Assembly (NCBI RefSeq): GCF_010811875.1 | Contig: NZ_VKHP01000012.1 | Span: forward strand, 1-64,000 | Origin: Bradyrhizobium uaiense | Lineage (GTDB): Bacteria > Pseudomonadota > Alphaproteobacteria > Rhizobiales > Xanthobacteraceae | Length of the DNA: 64,000 bases | Reading direction: 5' to 3' | Made by a program: the position numbers and the translations under genes | Notes under the pieces: generated by a model | The model's input: only the letters and a program-made list of their open reading frames with translations | Told to the model about the DNA's origin: nothing | The model's database searches: none | Part shown: positions 1 to 8,037 of the stretch, piece by piece | Numbering within the stretch: the stretch's first letter is position 1 | Layout: each line of letters begins with the position of its first letter

Positions 1-127
1 GTTGGTCCACGCTGCCGGAAAAATCTGCCTGGGCGTAGGCGCCGATATGCTTTCCGAGGACCGTCACCTTCTTGCCGTCGAAGACAATCTCGACGTCTGC
101 GTAGCCTCCCGTCCGGCTGGCGCGCAG
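1..127. repeat. Left arm of a 127-bp perfect inverted repeat
   Basis: The reverse complement of bases 1-127 is found base for base at 296-422. The arm lies inside DUF2092 coding sequence and may extend past the window start. The pair encloses 168 bases that are themselves the missing 5' part of the gene, in reverse orientation. Confidence 0.95.
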
Positions 128-305
128 CTTGTCGGGACGGCTGAGCATTACCTGCCCCGAACTCGCAAACTGAATCTTTTGCAGATCGTTCGTGATCACT
201 TCGATATCCGAATCGTACGCCGCCTGGATGGTCGACTGACCGCCGATATAGGCGGACATCTTTTTGAGGATGAGCGAGGCGTCATCGCCCTGTGCCTGCG
301 CGCCA
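1..305 (-). pseudogene. Displaced N-terminal segment of the DUF2092 protein (partial, runs off window)
   Basis: Read on the minus strand from about 305 downward, this stretch encodes GAQAQGDDASLILKKMSAYI, then a run through SRPDKLRASRTGGYADVEIV, and ends off the left edge in GSVDQ. This is what the N-terminal third of a DUF2092 periplasmic protein should look like: an end-of-signal-peptide AQAQ followed by the conserved L.KMS.Y. start. The plus-strand gene at 296-832 lacks exactly this part. The segment has no visible start codon or complete signal peptide here, so it is a fragment, either a real inversion product or an assembly fold-back. Confidence 0.7.
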
Positions 306-832
306 GCCGGACGGGAGGCTACGCAGACGTCGAGATTGTCTTCGACGGCAAGAAGGTGACGGTCCTCGGAAAGCATATCGGCGCCTACGCCCAGGCAGAT
401 TTTTCCGGCAGCGTGGACCAACTGATCGACAAGATGCGTTCCGAGTTCGGCGTCGAGGCGCCGGGTGCTGACTTGCTGTTGTCGCGGTCGTTCGATGACC
501 TGATGTCGGGCGTATATGATGCCAAACATGTTGGCCGTGGTGTCATCGACGGGGTCGAGTGCGAGCATCTCGCCTTCCGCTCGCATGACACCGACTGGCA
601 GATATGGATCGAAGCCGGGGCCAATCCCATCCCCCGCAAGTTTGTCATCACCAGCAAGTCGGTGACCGGAGCGCCTCAATACACCCTGAGGATTAAAGAC
701 TGGAAGACGAACATGCAGCAGCCGGCCGACGCCTTCGCCTTCAAGCCTGCGGCTGAAGCGAAGCAGGTGGCTTTCGGCTCTCTTGCGAACATCGACGAAG
801 TCCCGCCAGGATCACAACAGGGAGGAAAGTAA
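2..832 (+). CDS. DUF2092 family periplasmic protein, 5' part rearranged
   Basis: From about base 296 the frame encodes a DUF2092 protein: LRASR, then VDQLIDKMRSEFGVE, PGADLLLSRSFDDLM, GVIDGVECEHLAFR, DTDWQIWIE, PRKFVITSKSV and GAPQYTLRIKDW, in the family order. DUF2092 proteins are predicted periplasmic, LolA-like. Function is not known. The first 98 or so residues of the open frame are the antisense translation of the inverted segment and are not real protein; the true N-terminus sits on the opposite strand of 1-305. The gene ends GGK, one base before the ATG of the small exported protein at 832 (TAATG overlap), so the two are translationally coupled. Confidence 0.75.
   Translation: MVHAAGKICLGVGADMLSEDRHLLAVEDNLDVCVASRPAGAQLVGTAEHYLPRTRKLNLLQIVRDHFDIRIVRRLDGRLTADIGGHLFEDERGVIALCLRASRTGGYADVEIVFDGKKVTVLGKHIGAYAQADFSGSVDQLIDKMRSEFGVEAPGADLLLSRSFDDLMSGVYDAKHVGRGVIDGVECEHLAFRSHDTDWQIWIEAGANPIPRKFVITSKSVTGAPQYTLRIKDWKTNMQQPADAFAFKPAAEAKQVAFGSLANIDEVPPGSQQGGK
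296..422. repeat. Right arm of the 127-bp inverted repeat
   Basis: Perfect inverted copy of bases 1-127. It begins at the short shared string ctgcgc, which also occurs (as gcgcag) at the end of the enclosed segment. This looks like microhomology at an inversion or template-switch junction. Confidence 0.95.
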
Positions 833-1137
833 TGACATCTTCCATCACCAAGTCCCTGCAGTTCGCAGGAGTCGCGGCCGTCGTGATTGTTGGCCTGTTC
901 GCGAGCGACAAGGCGCTGGTTGAACCCGGCTCCTTTGTCACCCAGGCCCATGCGATCATCGGCCGGCCCTTGACGCCCATGAGTTACGCCGGCGTTGCGA
1001 GACGCACGACGGCGCGAGCTATGACGGCAGGCGCCGTCGCTGCGGGGGCGGCCGCCGTGGCCGCGCCGGTTGTTGTTGCACCTGCATGCGTCCAAGCGGT
1101 CGACGCCTATGGCCGCATTTATATGCGCTGCCCCTGA
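832..1137 (+). CDS. Small exported protein with AGVARRT motif
   Basis: A 101-residue protein with a hydrophobic N-terminal segment (residues about 11-24, ending near SD/KA), then IIGRPLTPMSYAGVARRT and an Ala/Val-rich tail with one or two Cys (PACVQAV, YMRCP). Its ATG overlaps the stop of the upstream DUF2092 gene, and gggagg precedes it, so the pair is probably one operon. The middle motif recurs in the unrelated-looking protein at 3668-4321 (GLPFTPLSFAGVARRT), suggesting a small shared domain. Function unknown. Confidence 0.75.
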   Translation: MTSSITKSLQFAGVAAVVIVGLFASDKALVEPGSFVTQAHAIIGRPLTPMSYAGVARRTTARAMTAGAVAAGAAAVAAPVVVAPACVQAVDAYGRIYMRCP

Positions 1138-1272
1138 TCCAGGCGTCTGCGCGGTGCTGATCGCGCATTCGAGCCGACGGTTTCAGTTCGGATGCCCGTC
1201 GAGCCGACGGCGTTTCGCAATTCGATCGCCGGAGATCTCTCCACCTCTGATTCACTTACAAATGGAGTCCCA

Positions 1273-1626
1273 ATGCGTTTGAGATTGCTGCTTTCCGCTA
1301 CGCTGCTCGTTGTCGCCATGACGTCAGCCAGAGCCCAGGTGCCGCTGTCGTCTTATGTTGATGCGAATGGATTCATCGACGTCCAGACGCTGACCTGCGC
1401 GCAACTCGCAGGGACCTATCAGGAAGACGCCGATGCGCTAACGGCCTGGTACAGCGGGTGGTACAATGGCCTTGCCAAGAAGCATTTCCTCGACCTGCGT
1501 AAGGGCAAGATCGCGGAGCACGAGGTGATCGTCTACTGCAAGGCCAATCCCGAAAAGCGCATCATCGATGCCATTGCTGTGGTGTTCAAAGCCGAGCGGG
1601 AGCTGATGGGCATTCAGATGAAGTAG
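1273..1626 (+). CDS. HdeA/HdeB-family periplasmic protein
   Basis: A 117-residue product from the ATG at 1273; an upstream in-frame start at 1192 is less likely because the signal peptide (MRLRLLLSATLLVVAMTSARA) begins at 1273. The mature part has the HdeA pattern: V.TLTCAQLAGTYQED..AL..WYSGWYNG, then VIVYCKANPEKRIIDAI. The two Cys are those that form the HdeA disulfide. HdeA proteins are acid-activated periplasmic chaperones in enterics. In alphaproteobacteria the role is less established. It stands alone between the small exported gene and an AraC regulator. Confidence 0.85.
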   Translation: MRLRLLLSATLLVVAMTSARAQVPLSSYVDANGFIDVQTLTCAQLAGTYQEDADALTAWYSGWYNGLAKKHFLDLRKGKIAEHEVIVYCKANPEKRIIDAIAVVFKAERELMGIQMK

Positions 1627-1669
1627 ATCGTCCGCGAGCGGATCGGTCATCTGCGGACCCGATCCGCTC

Positions 1670-2701
1670 GTGCAGTTTTGCCGAAGCAGCATACTTTCCG
1701 CCTATCTTCTTCGCTTGAACTGCCGCTCTGACGGGCGGAGTATTTTAGAATTGAACGATTTCGGGGAATACACCGACGCCATTCGGGGCGCGAGGGTGAC
1801 ATTTCTAAAGTCCGCTCCGTCCTCGCACCGGTGGGGCGTGAAGTATCTCGCATTGCGTCGCGCGGTTCTTCAATTCGGCGCGGACGGCGGCCCGGGAATC
1901 GTCCATGGCGTCACCGACCCGAATTTTACGACCCTGATCATCCAGTCGTCCAACTTCGACGATCGCGTCCTGCTCGATGGCGCGCGGTGCCAAGCGTCGG
2001 ACCTGGTCATTTTGCCTCCGGGTTGTCACTTCACCTTTGTTCGTTCCGGTCATGTCGAATGGGTAGCGTGGTCGCTGCCGCGGGAAGAGAGTATTGCAAC
2101 GAAGATCCTTCCCGCGGTCACGAGCCAGGCTCCGCCGAAGACGGCCAAGCATCTCGTCCGGCTGCCAGAGCAAATCGCATCGCGACTGATCGAAGCATCG
2201 GGGCAGGCTCTGCGCTCTATCTCCGATTCTGCTCCGGCCGACCGGCCGGTGATCGCCTGGGAGACGGAGCTCGCCTTGATGGATGAACTTGCTTACGTCT
2301 GGGACAATCGCGCAAGCGAAGTCCTGCTGCCCAACAAATACACGGTCGGGTCCGAGCGTATCGTTCTGGAGGCCCTCGAGTTCGTGAGGAAAAATCCGGA
2401 AAGCATCATCCATATCAAGGATATCGTAAAAGCTACCAAGGTGGAGTACCGAACCTTGCTGCGCGCTTTCGAGCGCTATCTCGGCTTCTCGCCAAAGCAC
2501 TATCTGAAGCTGCGGCAGTTAAATCTGGTTTACCATGAGATCCGTCACATGGGTTCGGCCGGCAGGCTCGTCGATATCCTGGTAGCCCACGGCGTCACCG
2601 AGTTCGGCAGGTTTGCCGGCCGCTACCGGTGGCTGTTCGGCGAGTTGCCATCCGAGGCACATCGTCGATCTAGCGCATTGAAGCCTGACAAATCGCGGTG
2701 A
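1670..2701 (+). CDS. AraC-family transcriptional regulator
   Basis: Up to 343 residues. The C-terminal third is a two-helix-turn-helix AraC domain: ERIVLEALEFVRKNPESIIHIKDIVKATKVEYRTLLRAF..YLG.SPKHYLKLRQLN, followed by the second HTH around VTEFGRFAGRYRWLFGELPS. The N-terminal part (DFGEYTDAIRGARVTFL onward) resembles the sensor half of AraC proteins with a DFDEYA-type start. The ATG at 1670 gives an odd Cys-rich leader; the TTG at 1751 directly before NDFGEY is a plausible alternative start. The gene ends 130 bp before the porin at 2831, which it might regulate (inference from position only). Confidence 0.85.
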   Translation: MQFCRSSILSAYLLRLNCRSDGRSILELNDFGEYTDAIRGARVTFLKSAPSSHRWGVKYLALRRAVLQFGADGGPGIVHGVTDPNFTTLIIQSSNFDDRVLLDGARCQASDLVILPPGCHFTFVRSGHVEWVAWSLPREESIATKILPAVTSQAPPKTAKHLVRLPEQIASRLIEASGQALRSISDSAPADRPVIAWETELALMDELAYVWDNRASEVLLPNKYTVGSERIVLEALEFVRKNPESIIHIKDIVKATKVEYRTLLRAFERYLGFSPKHYLKLRQLNLVYHEIRHMGSAGRLVDILVAHGVTEFGRFAGRYRWLFGELPSEAHRRSSALKPDKSR

Positions 2702-2830
2702 GTTTGGAGTGGTGTTTTGGTGCAACACCACAGTGAATTGGTCGGCTATGACAGTTTCTGCATACCCACCGAGCGAAGGTCGATGGCACATGGCTCGTGT
2801 GTTCTCCACCTTCGATGAGGTTGTCAGGTT

Positions 2831-3580
2831 ATGAAAAAAGTTGGTTTGCTTGCCACGGCGGCGGTGATGTCCGTTGCGTTCACCGGTATTGCAAAGGCCG
2901 CGGACCTTCCGCAGCGGCCAGTCTACAAGGCGGCTCCGATCCCGGCGCCGATGATGTATAATTGGTCCGGCTTCTATCTCGGCGCGAACGCCGGGTATGG
3001 CTGGAGCAATCAGTGTGTCGATCTCACCGCCATCAATGGAATTGGCGGCGTCTTCGCCGAAGGCTGCAATAGCAAGGGTGGCGGCATCGTCGGCGGCCAG
3101 ATTGGCTATCGCTGGCAGGCCGGACAATTGGTGTACGGTCTTGAAGCGCAGGGCGACTGGGCCAACATCCGCAACACGCGCATCAGTGCGCAGGATCCGG
3201 CCCTCACTTACAAGTCGACCCTCGCCGGCCTGGGTCTCTTCACGGCTCAAATTGGCTATGCAGTCAACGAGGCCTTGTTCTACGTCAAGGGCGGCGGCGC
3301 GGTTGGTAGCCAGGACTTTGCCATCCTTAACAGCGTGACCGGCACGGGCCTTGCTTTTGCGAACCGGACCCGCTGGGGTGGCGTCGTGGGTGTCGGCTTC
3401 GAGTACGGCTTCTCTCCGAATTGGACCGCCGGCATCGAGTACGACTATCTGTGGCGGGTGAACGAGAGCAACACTTTCTCGACGCCGTCATTGGCGCCCA
3501 TCGCGTCGATCACCACCAACACCAAGACGGACGCGAATCTTCTCGCAGTTCGCCTCAACTACAAGTTCGGTGGTTACTAA
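2831..3580 (+). CDS. Outer-membrane beta-barrel protein, Omp31/Omp25-like
   Basis: A 249-residue porin-family protein. Signal peptide residues 1-23, cleaved at AKA-ADLP; the mature sequence has the rhizobial Omp31 hallmarks AADLP, then YNWSGFYLGANAGYGWS, GGGIVGGQIGYRWQ, GLEAQGDWANI, GLFTAQIGYAVN, AFYVKGGGA-type strand (here LFYVKGGGAVG), the RWGGVVGVGFEYGFSPNWTAGIEYDYL strand pair and a terminal aromatic strand LLAVRLNYKFGGY. The terminal residue is Tyr rather than Phe but the barrel end is intact. Preceded by a short spacer ttgtcaggtt ATG. Confidence 0.9.
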   Translation: MKKVGLLATAAVMSVAFTGIAKAADLPQRPVYKAAPIPAPMMYNWSGFYLGANAGYGWSNQCVDLTAINGIGGVFAEGCNSKGGGIVGGQIGYRWQAGQLVYGLEAQGDWANIRNTRISAQDPALTYKSTLAGLGLFTAQIGYAVNEALFYVKGGGAVGSQDFAILNSVTGTGLAFANRTRWGGVVGVGFEYGFSPNWTAGIEYDYLWRVNESNTFSTPSLAPIASITTNTKTDANLLAVRLNYKFGGY

Positions 3581-3591
3581 TGAAGAAAGGT

Positions 3592-3620
3592 GGCCGGCCG
3601 GTTCGGCCGGCCTCCATTCT
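3592..3620 (+). terminator. Stem-loop after the Omp31-like gene
   Basis: ggccggccg (3592-3600), loop gtt, cggccggcc (3604-3612), followed by tccattctttc. A strong 9-bp GC stem 11 bases after the stop codon with a weak T-rich tail; probable intrinsic terminator. Confidence 0.6.
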
Positions 3621-3667
3621 TTCCCATCATGCCTCGGCCGGATTATCCCTGACTTTGGAGTTGAATC

Positions 3668-4321
3668 ATGTTGTCGAATACGCTGCGTGCAGTTGCTTTT
3701 CTCGGTGCTCTGACGGTCGCAAACATGGCCCTAGCGCAGGATACTGCGCCCCATGCACCGCTAAAGACGATCGGGGCCAGCAAACCCCAGGTCGTTCCAT
3801 CGCTGATCGTCTTCAACTCCAGGGGCGCGAACCTGCAGCCCGGCAAACTAGTTCTCACAGGCATTGCGCCAAATTCGATCATATTTGCGGATCGGCCGGT
3901 TCGCTCGGCTGGCCATGACCTGACCAGTCATATCGTTGAAGATTGGGGAGCCGGCAGCGACAATTTTGCAAAGAATCCGCCTAACGCCACGGTGTCCGTA
4001 TTCCAGAAGGACGGCAACACCGTGCGCGATGTTGTTGTTACCTTGAAAAATCCCAAGCTCGAAGGCGACAACCTTACCTTCGACGTCGATGTTCTCGAAG
4101 GTGACATCAAGGGCGCCGATGGCCCTGCTTCTGTCTTCATCGACATCATCGGCCTTCCCTTTACGCCGCTTTCATTCGCGGGCGTTGCGCGACGCACGGC
4201 CTATCGGGGTGCGTATTATGCTGGAGCCGCCGCCGCGGCCGGTGCCGCAGCAGCTTACGCGTACGGCCCGTATTATCGGCCACCCGTTTGCGGGTACTAT
4301 CCTTATCCTCCATGCTACTAA
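3668..4321 (+). CDS. Exported protein with FTPLSFAGVARRT motif and Tyr/Pro-rich tail
   Basis: A 217-residue secreted protein; the signal peptide ends near ANMALA-QDT. The mature region (residues about 40-150) is a hydrophilic beta-like domain with SLIVFNSRGANLQPGKLVLTG and VVVTLKNPKLEGDNLTFDV; it is followed by IIGLPFTPLSFAGVARRT and a low-complexity tail (AAAAAGAAAAYAYGPYYRPP, then YPYPPCY). The motif and Ala-rich tail match the 101-residue protein at 832. ggagttgaatc precedes the ATG. Localisation is periplasm or surface; function is not recognised. Confidence 0.75.
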   Translation: MLSNTLRAVAFLGALTVANMALAQDTAPHAPLKTIGASKPQVVPSLIVFNSRGANLQPGKLVLTGIAPNSIIFADRPVRSAGHDLTSHIVEDWGAGSDNFAKNPPNATVSVFQKDGNTVRDVVVTLKNPKLEGDNLTFDVDVLEGDIKGADGPASVFIDIIGLPFTPLSFAGVARRTAYRGAYYAGAAAAAGAAAAYAYGPYYRPPVCGYYPYPPCY

Positions 4322-4339
4322 CGGAACTGCGCGTAACTT

Positions 4340-4365
4340 GGCCCCGGCGTTCTTGCGCCGGGGCC
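4340..4365 (+). terminator. GC stem-loop 3' of the exported protein gene
   Basis: ggccccggcg (4340-4349) pairs with cggcgcc-type arm cgccggggcc (4356-4365) around a 6-base loop, 18 bases after the stop. No T tract follows, so termination is uncertain. Confidence 0.45.
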
Positions 4366-4787
4366 GGGCCAGTTTCGGTCTGATGCCCGCGCTGGATCTA
4401 TCTGACGCGCGGACTACGGGTTTGAAGGCCGAGCCCAGGCAATAGATTGAACGCCACTGCAGGCGATTGCTCCGCGGCCGGAAGCCGTGGCTTGCCGAAT
4501 CTGCATAGCGGTTCGCCGCATTTTCGGTAGCTTGGCTAGCGGACGGGAAGACGCTTAGCGTGTCAGGCCCGTCCACCACGGAAAGGGAGTAACCACGCCG
4601 CCATCGATTCTGAAGGCTGGTGAGGAGACGTCGAAGTCTCCCGGCTTCAAGCGCCTCTCATAGAGATCGGATCTGGGTCCGCTAGATGCGAGGCGACAGT
4701 CGTGGATGCAAGCATTTGGCCGATGCTGCCGTGCTACCGGGCTTGTTAGTGGCCAATCCGGTACGCGCCAGCTAGAGGAATTCAATC
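4366..4787. other. Intergenic region, no gene recognised
   Basis: About 420 bases. Short open frames here have no start signal or recognisable content. It ends in the leader of the HlyD-like gene, with gagg at 4773-4776. Confidence 0.5.
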
Positions 4788-5897
4788 GTGCTCATCATCC
4801 TGACGCTGTACTTGATCCTGGTGTGGCTCGTCTTCTTCAGGATCAAGTTGGTGCGATGGGGGTGGGCGTCCGGCACCGTCGCAGGACTGTTCGGCGCCTT
4901 CATTCTCGCGGCGTTCCTCGCGATGTTCAATTACCTCACCCCGTCGGGAAGCTTTGTCGTGATTTCCCGCGTCATGGAGGTCACGCCGAATGTGTCCGGC
5001 GAGGTGATCGACATTCCGGTCAAGCCTAACGAACCGGTGAAAGCCGGCGCCGTGCTGTTCCGCATCGATCCGGCGCCGTTCCAGTACAAGGTCAACCAAC
5101 TTGAAGCCTCGCTCGCCCAGGCGCGCCAGCAGGTCAAGCAATTGACGGCCAGTTACGAGCAGGCGACTGCAAATGTCGACGGGCTGACCAAGCAACTTGC
5201 CTTTCACGCCCAGCGGCTTTCCGATTACCGCAAGCTCACCAGCGAGCAGGCGCAGACCGAGTTTCGTCTGCAAGACGTCCAGGTGCAATACGACACGGTC
5301 GAATTCCAGCTACAGGCGGCCAAGGCCGCGCAACTGAGTGCGCAATTGGCGATGGAGTCGGAGATCGGCGGGGTCAACACGACCGTCGCGCAGATCCAGG
5401 CCCAGCTTGACCAGGCCAAATGGGAGCTCGAGCAAACGACGATCCGTGCTGTCGGCGACGGCGTCGTTACGATCATGGCCCTGGCCGCTGGAGACCGCGC
5501 GATGCCGGCGCGATCGGTGATGTCGTTCGTCGTCACGGACGATATCCTAATCGCAGGCATGTTCGCCCCCAACGGATTCAAGACCATCAAGCCCGGCGCG
5601 CGCGTCAAGCTGGTTTTCGACGACGACCCCGGCCGCATCCATGAAGCGACGGTCGCGGCCATTCCGCAAGGCGTAGGCCAGGGCCAGATCGCGGTCTCGG
5701 GTTCGCTGGCGCGCGTCGGCTCGATCGGCGGCGCCAAGGTCTATCCGGCCGCCATTTCCATACCGAAAACCATCGACCGCAGTCAGCTCAGGCTCGGCAT
5801 GCCCGGCACCGCCACCGTGTTCGCGGACAACGCCGGCGTCATCGGCTTGCTCATGTCGATCCTGGTATGGATCGGTTCGTACACGGCATATCTATAG
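4788..5897 (+). CDS. HlyD/EmrA-type membrane-fusion (periplasmic adaptor) protein
   Basis: A 369-residue protein from a GTG start with gagg nine bases upstream. Two N-terminal hydrophobic segments (residues 1-16 and about 26-48), unusual for an adaptor, which normally has one. Then the HlyD architecture: a lipoyl half (VTPNVSGEVIDIPVKPNEPVKAGAVLFRIDP), a long coiled coil (about residues 95-200), the second lipoyl half (LEQTTIRAVGDGVVTIMALAAGD), and a beta-barrel region. A C-terminal hydrophobic tail (VIGLLMSILVWIGSYTAYL) follows. The layout resembles YibH/YiaV-like inner-membrane adaptors. No ABC or MFS partner is adjacent, so the transported substrate is unknown. Confidence 0.8.
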   Translation: MLIILTLYLILVWLVFFRIKLVRWGWASGTVAGLFGAFILAAFLAMFNYLTPSGSFVVISRVMEVTPNVSGEVIDIPVKPNEPVKAGAVLFRIDPAPFQYKVNQLEASLAQARQQVKQLTASYEQATANVDGLTKQLAFHAQRLSDYRKLTSEQAQTEFRLQDVQVQYDTVEFQLQAAKAAQLSAQLAMESEIGGVNTTVAQIQAQLDQAKWELEQTTIRAVGDGVVTIMALAAGDRAMPARSVMSFVVTDDILIAGMFAPNGFKTIKPGARVKLVFDDDPGRIHEATVAAIPQGVGQGQIAVSGSLARVGSIGGAKVYPAAISIPKTIDRSQLRLGMPGTATVFADNAGVIGLLMSILVWIGSYTAYL

Positions 5898-5958
5898 ACG
5901 CCTTCCGTTTCACTCCCGGCTCGAATCGGTGGTCCACTCAGGCATCCCGGAGGAGAAA

Positions 5959-6390
5959 ATGAGTCTTCGATCTGCATGCGCCGCTGCCACCATCGTCTCG
6001 GTCGTTCTTCTCACCGAGGTATATTCGGGCGCCCGCGTCTACGCTCAGCAATCGACGGGCCAATTGCTGATATCATCGGGTTTCAATCCCATCGCCGCCA
6101 CCGCGCCGGAGATGCTGAAACGACTGATGTCGTTTCCGCCCAATCAATTCCAGCTACGGCAAAAGGGCGGGCGGCCCTACTATGTCTACGCCGATCCCAC
6201 CGGATGCACCTGTGCGTATGTCGGCAGCGTGGCCGCGATGAACAAATATCGCGCCAGCTTTGGCGCATTGCCGGCAGATGCGCTTTCAGCAGGTGGCTTT
6301 ACGGATCCCGAGCAGAACCTGATCAACAGCATGGACAACGACGAGGCCTCGGCCGAGTTCAATAACGATGTGTTTGGTCCGGACTTTTAA
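5959..6390 (+). CDS. Small exported protein of unknown function
   Basis: A 143-residue protein. The ATG at 5959 is chosen over an upstream ATG-like start at 5929 because cggagga lies just before it and the signal peptide (SLRSACAAATIVSVVLLTEVYSGARVYA-QQ) follows. The mature part contains VYADPTGCTCAYVGSVAAMNKYR, with a CxC pair. It ends in an acidic stretch (NSMDNDEASAEFNNDVFGPDF). It lies 60 bases downstream of the HlyD-like gene and may be cotranscribed with it. No family is recognised. Confidence 0.65.
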   Translation: MSLRSACAAATIVSVVLLTEVYSGARVYAQQSTGQLLISSGFNPIAATAPEMLKRLMSFPPNQFQLRQKGGRPYYVYADPTGCTCAYVGSVAAMNKYRASFGALPADALSAGGFTDPEQNLINSMDNDEASAEFNNDVFGPDF

Positions 6391-6399
6391 GCCGCTCGG

Positions 6400-6531
6400 A
6401 TGAATCAATGGATACTTTCAATTGTAGTCACCGCGCTATGCTGTCACTTCGTTGGACACGAGCTTCCGAGCACAAAACCAACTCTAACCGTTCCGGGCGA
6501 ACAGGAGGAACTGGGACCGGGCGGCAAATGA
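6400..6531 (+). CDS. Possible 43-residue membrane peptide
   Basis: Begins 10 bases after the preceding stop. The reading is MNQWILSIVVTALCCHFVGH, then ELPSTKPTLTVPGEQEELGP and GGK: one hydrophobic helix then a polar tail. It overlaps the next small frame by ATGA. There is no strong ribosome site. The coding claim rests only on the hydrophobic profile and the tight spacing. Confidence 0.3.
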   Translation: MNQWILSIVVTALCCHFVGHELPSTKPTLTVPGEQEELGPGGK

Positions 6532-6668
6532 CCGTCGTTGTGGCGTCGTCGAGCCTTGCGATTATCCAATTGGCGCATGCACAGGTCGATCGGAGTGGTT
6601 ACGCCAGTCCCGACCAGCGCATCGTCGAGGCGATCGCAGTAGCATGCCTGGCACACGGGATAGGTTGA
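6528..6668 (+). CDS. Possible 46-residue exported peptide
   Basis: Starts in an ATGA overlap with the small frame before it. The reading is MTVVVASSSLAIIQLAHAQV then DRSGYASPDQRIVEAIAVAC and a short tail. The first 19 residues look like a signal peptide with AHA-Q cleavage. Not recognised; could be chance. Confidence 0.3.
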   Translation: MTVVVASSSLAIIQLAHAQVDRSGYASPDQRIVEAIAVACLAHGIG

Positions 6669-7001
6669 ATGTTCTGCCGTCATCCGTTCCCGGCCGTTCG
6701 GGAAATGATAGTCGAACATAGAAAGGCATTCGACGGGAGCCGGTCTCAAACGCTTAACGGAAAATTCCGACTTGCCGTATCGGCGCCGACCAGCGCCGTG
6801 GCGTCCACTCGACGACGAGCCGAGATGCCAAATGACGAGTCCGTGGCTGTCCTCTCTCGCAGGTGCGATGGTTCGTTCGCAACTCCGTCGGTGCGCAATG
6901 CAAACATGTGCAGCAGTCCCGTTTCTCGCAGGCACCAGCGATGCAGGAGATCATTGCCAGATAGAGGGCTCTTGTTCTTGATTATCGACCGACTCAGCCA
7001 A
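6669..7001. other. Intergenic region, nothing recognised
   Basis: About 330 bases between two converging groups. Frames on both strands are Arg/Ser-rich and lack ribosome sites. No terminator hairpin was found by eye. Confidence 0.4.
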
Positions 7002-8012
7002 TTAGTCGTTCTCGTGTTTTTGCGAGGGGTCGAGGGCAAGCAAATCAGCCCCCTTGGTGCCGTGCTTTTCGAAGTCCGCAAGAATGCCCGCATCGGAAAG
7101 ATCAAGCTTTTTTGAATGCTTCCAGTCGTGTCGAGTGGTCTCGACCAGTCGTTTGACAACATGATGGGCATCAGTTTCGACGGCAAGCTCACGCCTATCG
7201 TCGAAGCTGCCCGGTGTGAGGTTGATCGACCCGACGATCGCCCGCTCCTCATCGGCGAGCAGCATCTTGCCATGCAACTTCAGGTGCTTCAGCGTGTGGA
7301 TCTTAGCTCCCACGTCATGCATGATCCGAAGGCCACCGATTCCTTCGACGAGTTTGTTCTTCTTCAATTTATGCGACGGGCGTGCCATGATGTGAACTCG
7401 GACACCACGCTCAATGGCGCGGACCAGGCGTTCGATGATCACCGTATCTTGATAGCGCTCGTTCTGGATCCAGAGCGTCTCCTTGGCGGAATCGATGAAG
7501 CGCGCAATACGTTCGCGCCCGTTGTTCGGGCACCAGATCAGCCCCGATCTCGCACTGGGATCGAACTTCTGGTGCATCCAATCGGCGTCGAAGCACCTCA
7601 CCATCTCCGAAACCTCGATCTTCTTGGTCGTGACAACCGCGTAATCCCGTGTTTCGGTCAGGTCGCGTGTTTCCCAATTCAAAGATTCGATGAAGCCAAG
7701 CTCGTCGTCGACCACCATTGATTTCTGGTGAGTAACGGCAAAATCAGGACTGCTGTATCGAACCTCGACACCGCCGGCAGTCAACTGCTCGCGCGCGATT
7801 TCGTTCTCGCTATTGCCGTCGCGGCGGGCCGGATTGAGCATGACACGAACGTTAAGGCCACGCTGCCTGGCCGCGATCACCGCTTTCAGCAGCGTCGGGT
7901 CGGTGAACAGGAACATGCGGATGTTGAGCGAGCGCTTGGCCGCATTGATCGGATCGAGAATCGAGTTGACGGTATCGTCGGGAAGCACGATGAGGCTGTG
8001 CGACATGTTCAT
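7002..8012 (-). CDS. Phospholipase D-like (cardiolipin synthase family) protein
   Basis: 336 residues from the ATG at 8012 (ggag four bases upstream; a second ATG lies at 8006). Two HKD motifs make the composite active site of the PLD superfamily: H95-x-K97 with D102 (THQKSMVVDDE) and H247-x-K249 with D254 (LHGKMLLADEE), each followed by the downstream Gly/Asn element (FIESLNW, AIVGSINL). The family hydrolyses or transfers phosphodiester bonds, typically phosphatidyl groups; some members are nucleases. There is no transmembrane leader. It begins 25 bases after the stop of the ABC exporter gene, so the two are probably one transcript, hinting at lipid handling. Confidence 0.88.
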   Translation of the reverse strand: MNMSHSLIVLPDDTVNSILDPINAAKRSLNIRMFLFTDPTLLKAVIAARQRGLNVRVMLNPARRDGNSENEIAREQLTAGGVEVRYSSPDFAVTHQKSMVVDDELGFIESLNWETRDLTETRDYAVVTTKKIEVSEMVRCFDADWMHQKFDPSARSGLIWCPNNGRERIARFIDSAKETLWIQNERYQDTVIIERLVRAIERGVRVHIMARPSHKLKKNKLVEGIGGLRIMHDVGAKIHTLKHLKLHGKMLLADEERAIVGSINLTPGSFDDRRELAVETDAHHVVKRLVETTRHDWKHSKKLDLSDAGILADFEKHGTKGADLLALDPSQKHEND

Positions 8013-8037
8013 GAATCTCCGGGCCGAAACGCTGCAA

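Noticed and set aside
6444-6935. 163-residue minus-strand frame
   Set aside because: Composition unlike a protein (Arg/Ser/Cys/His-rich) and no start signal.
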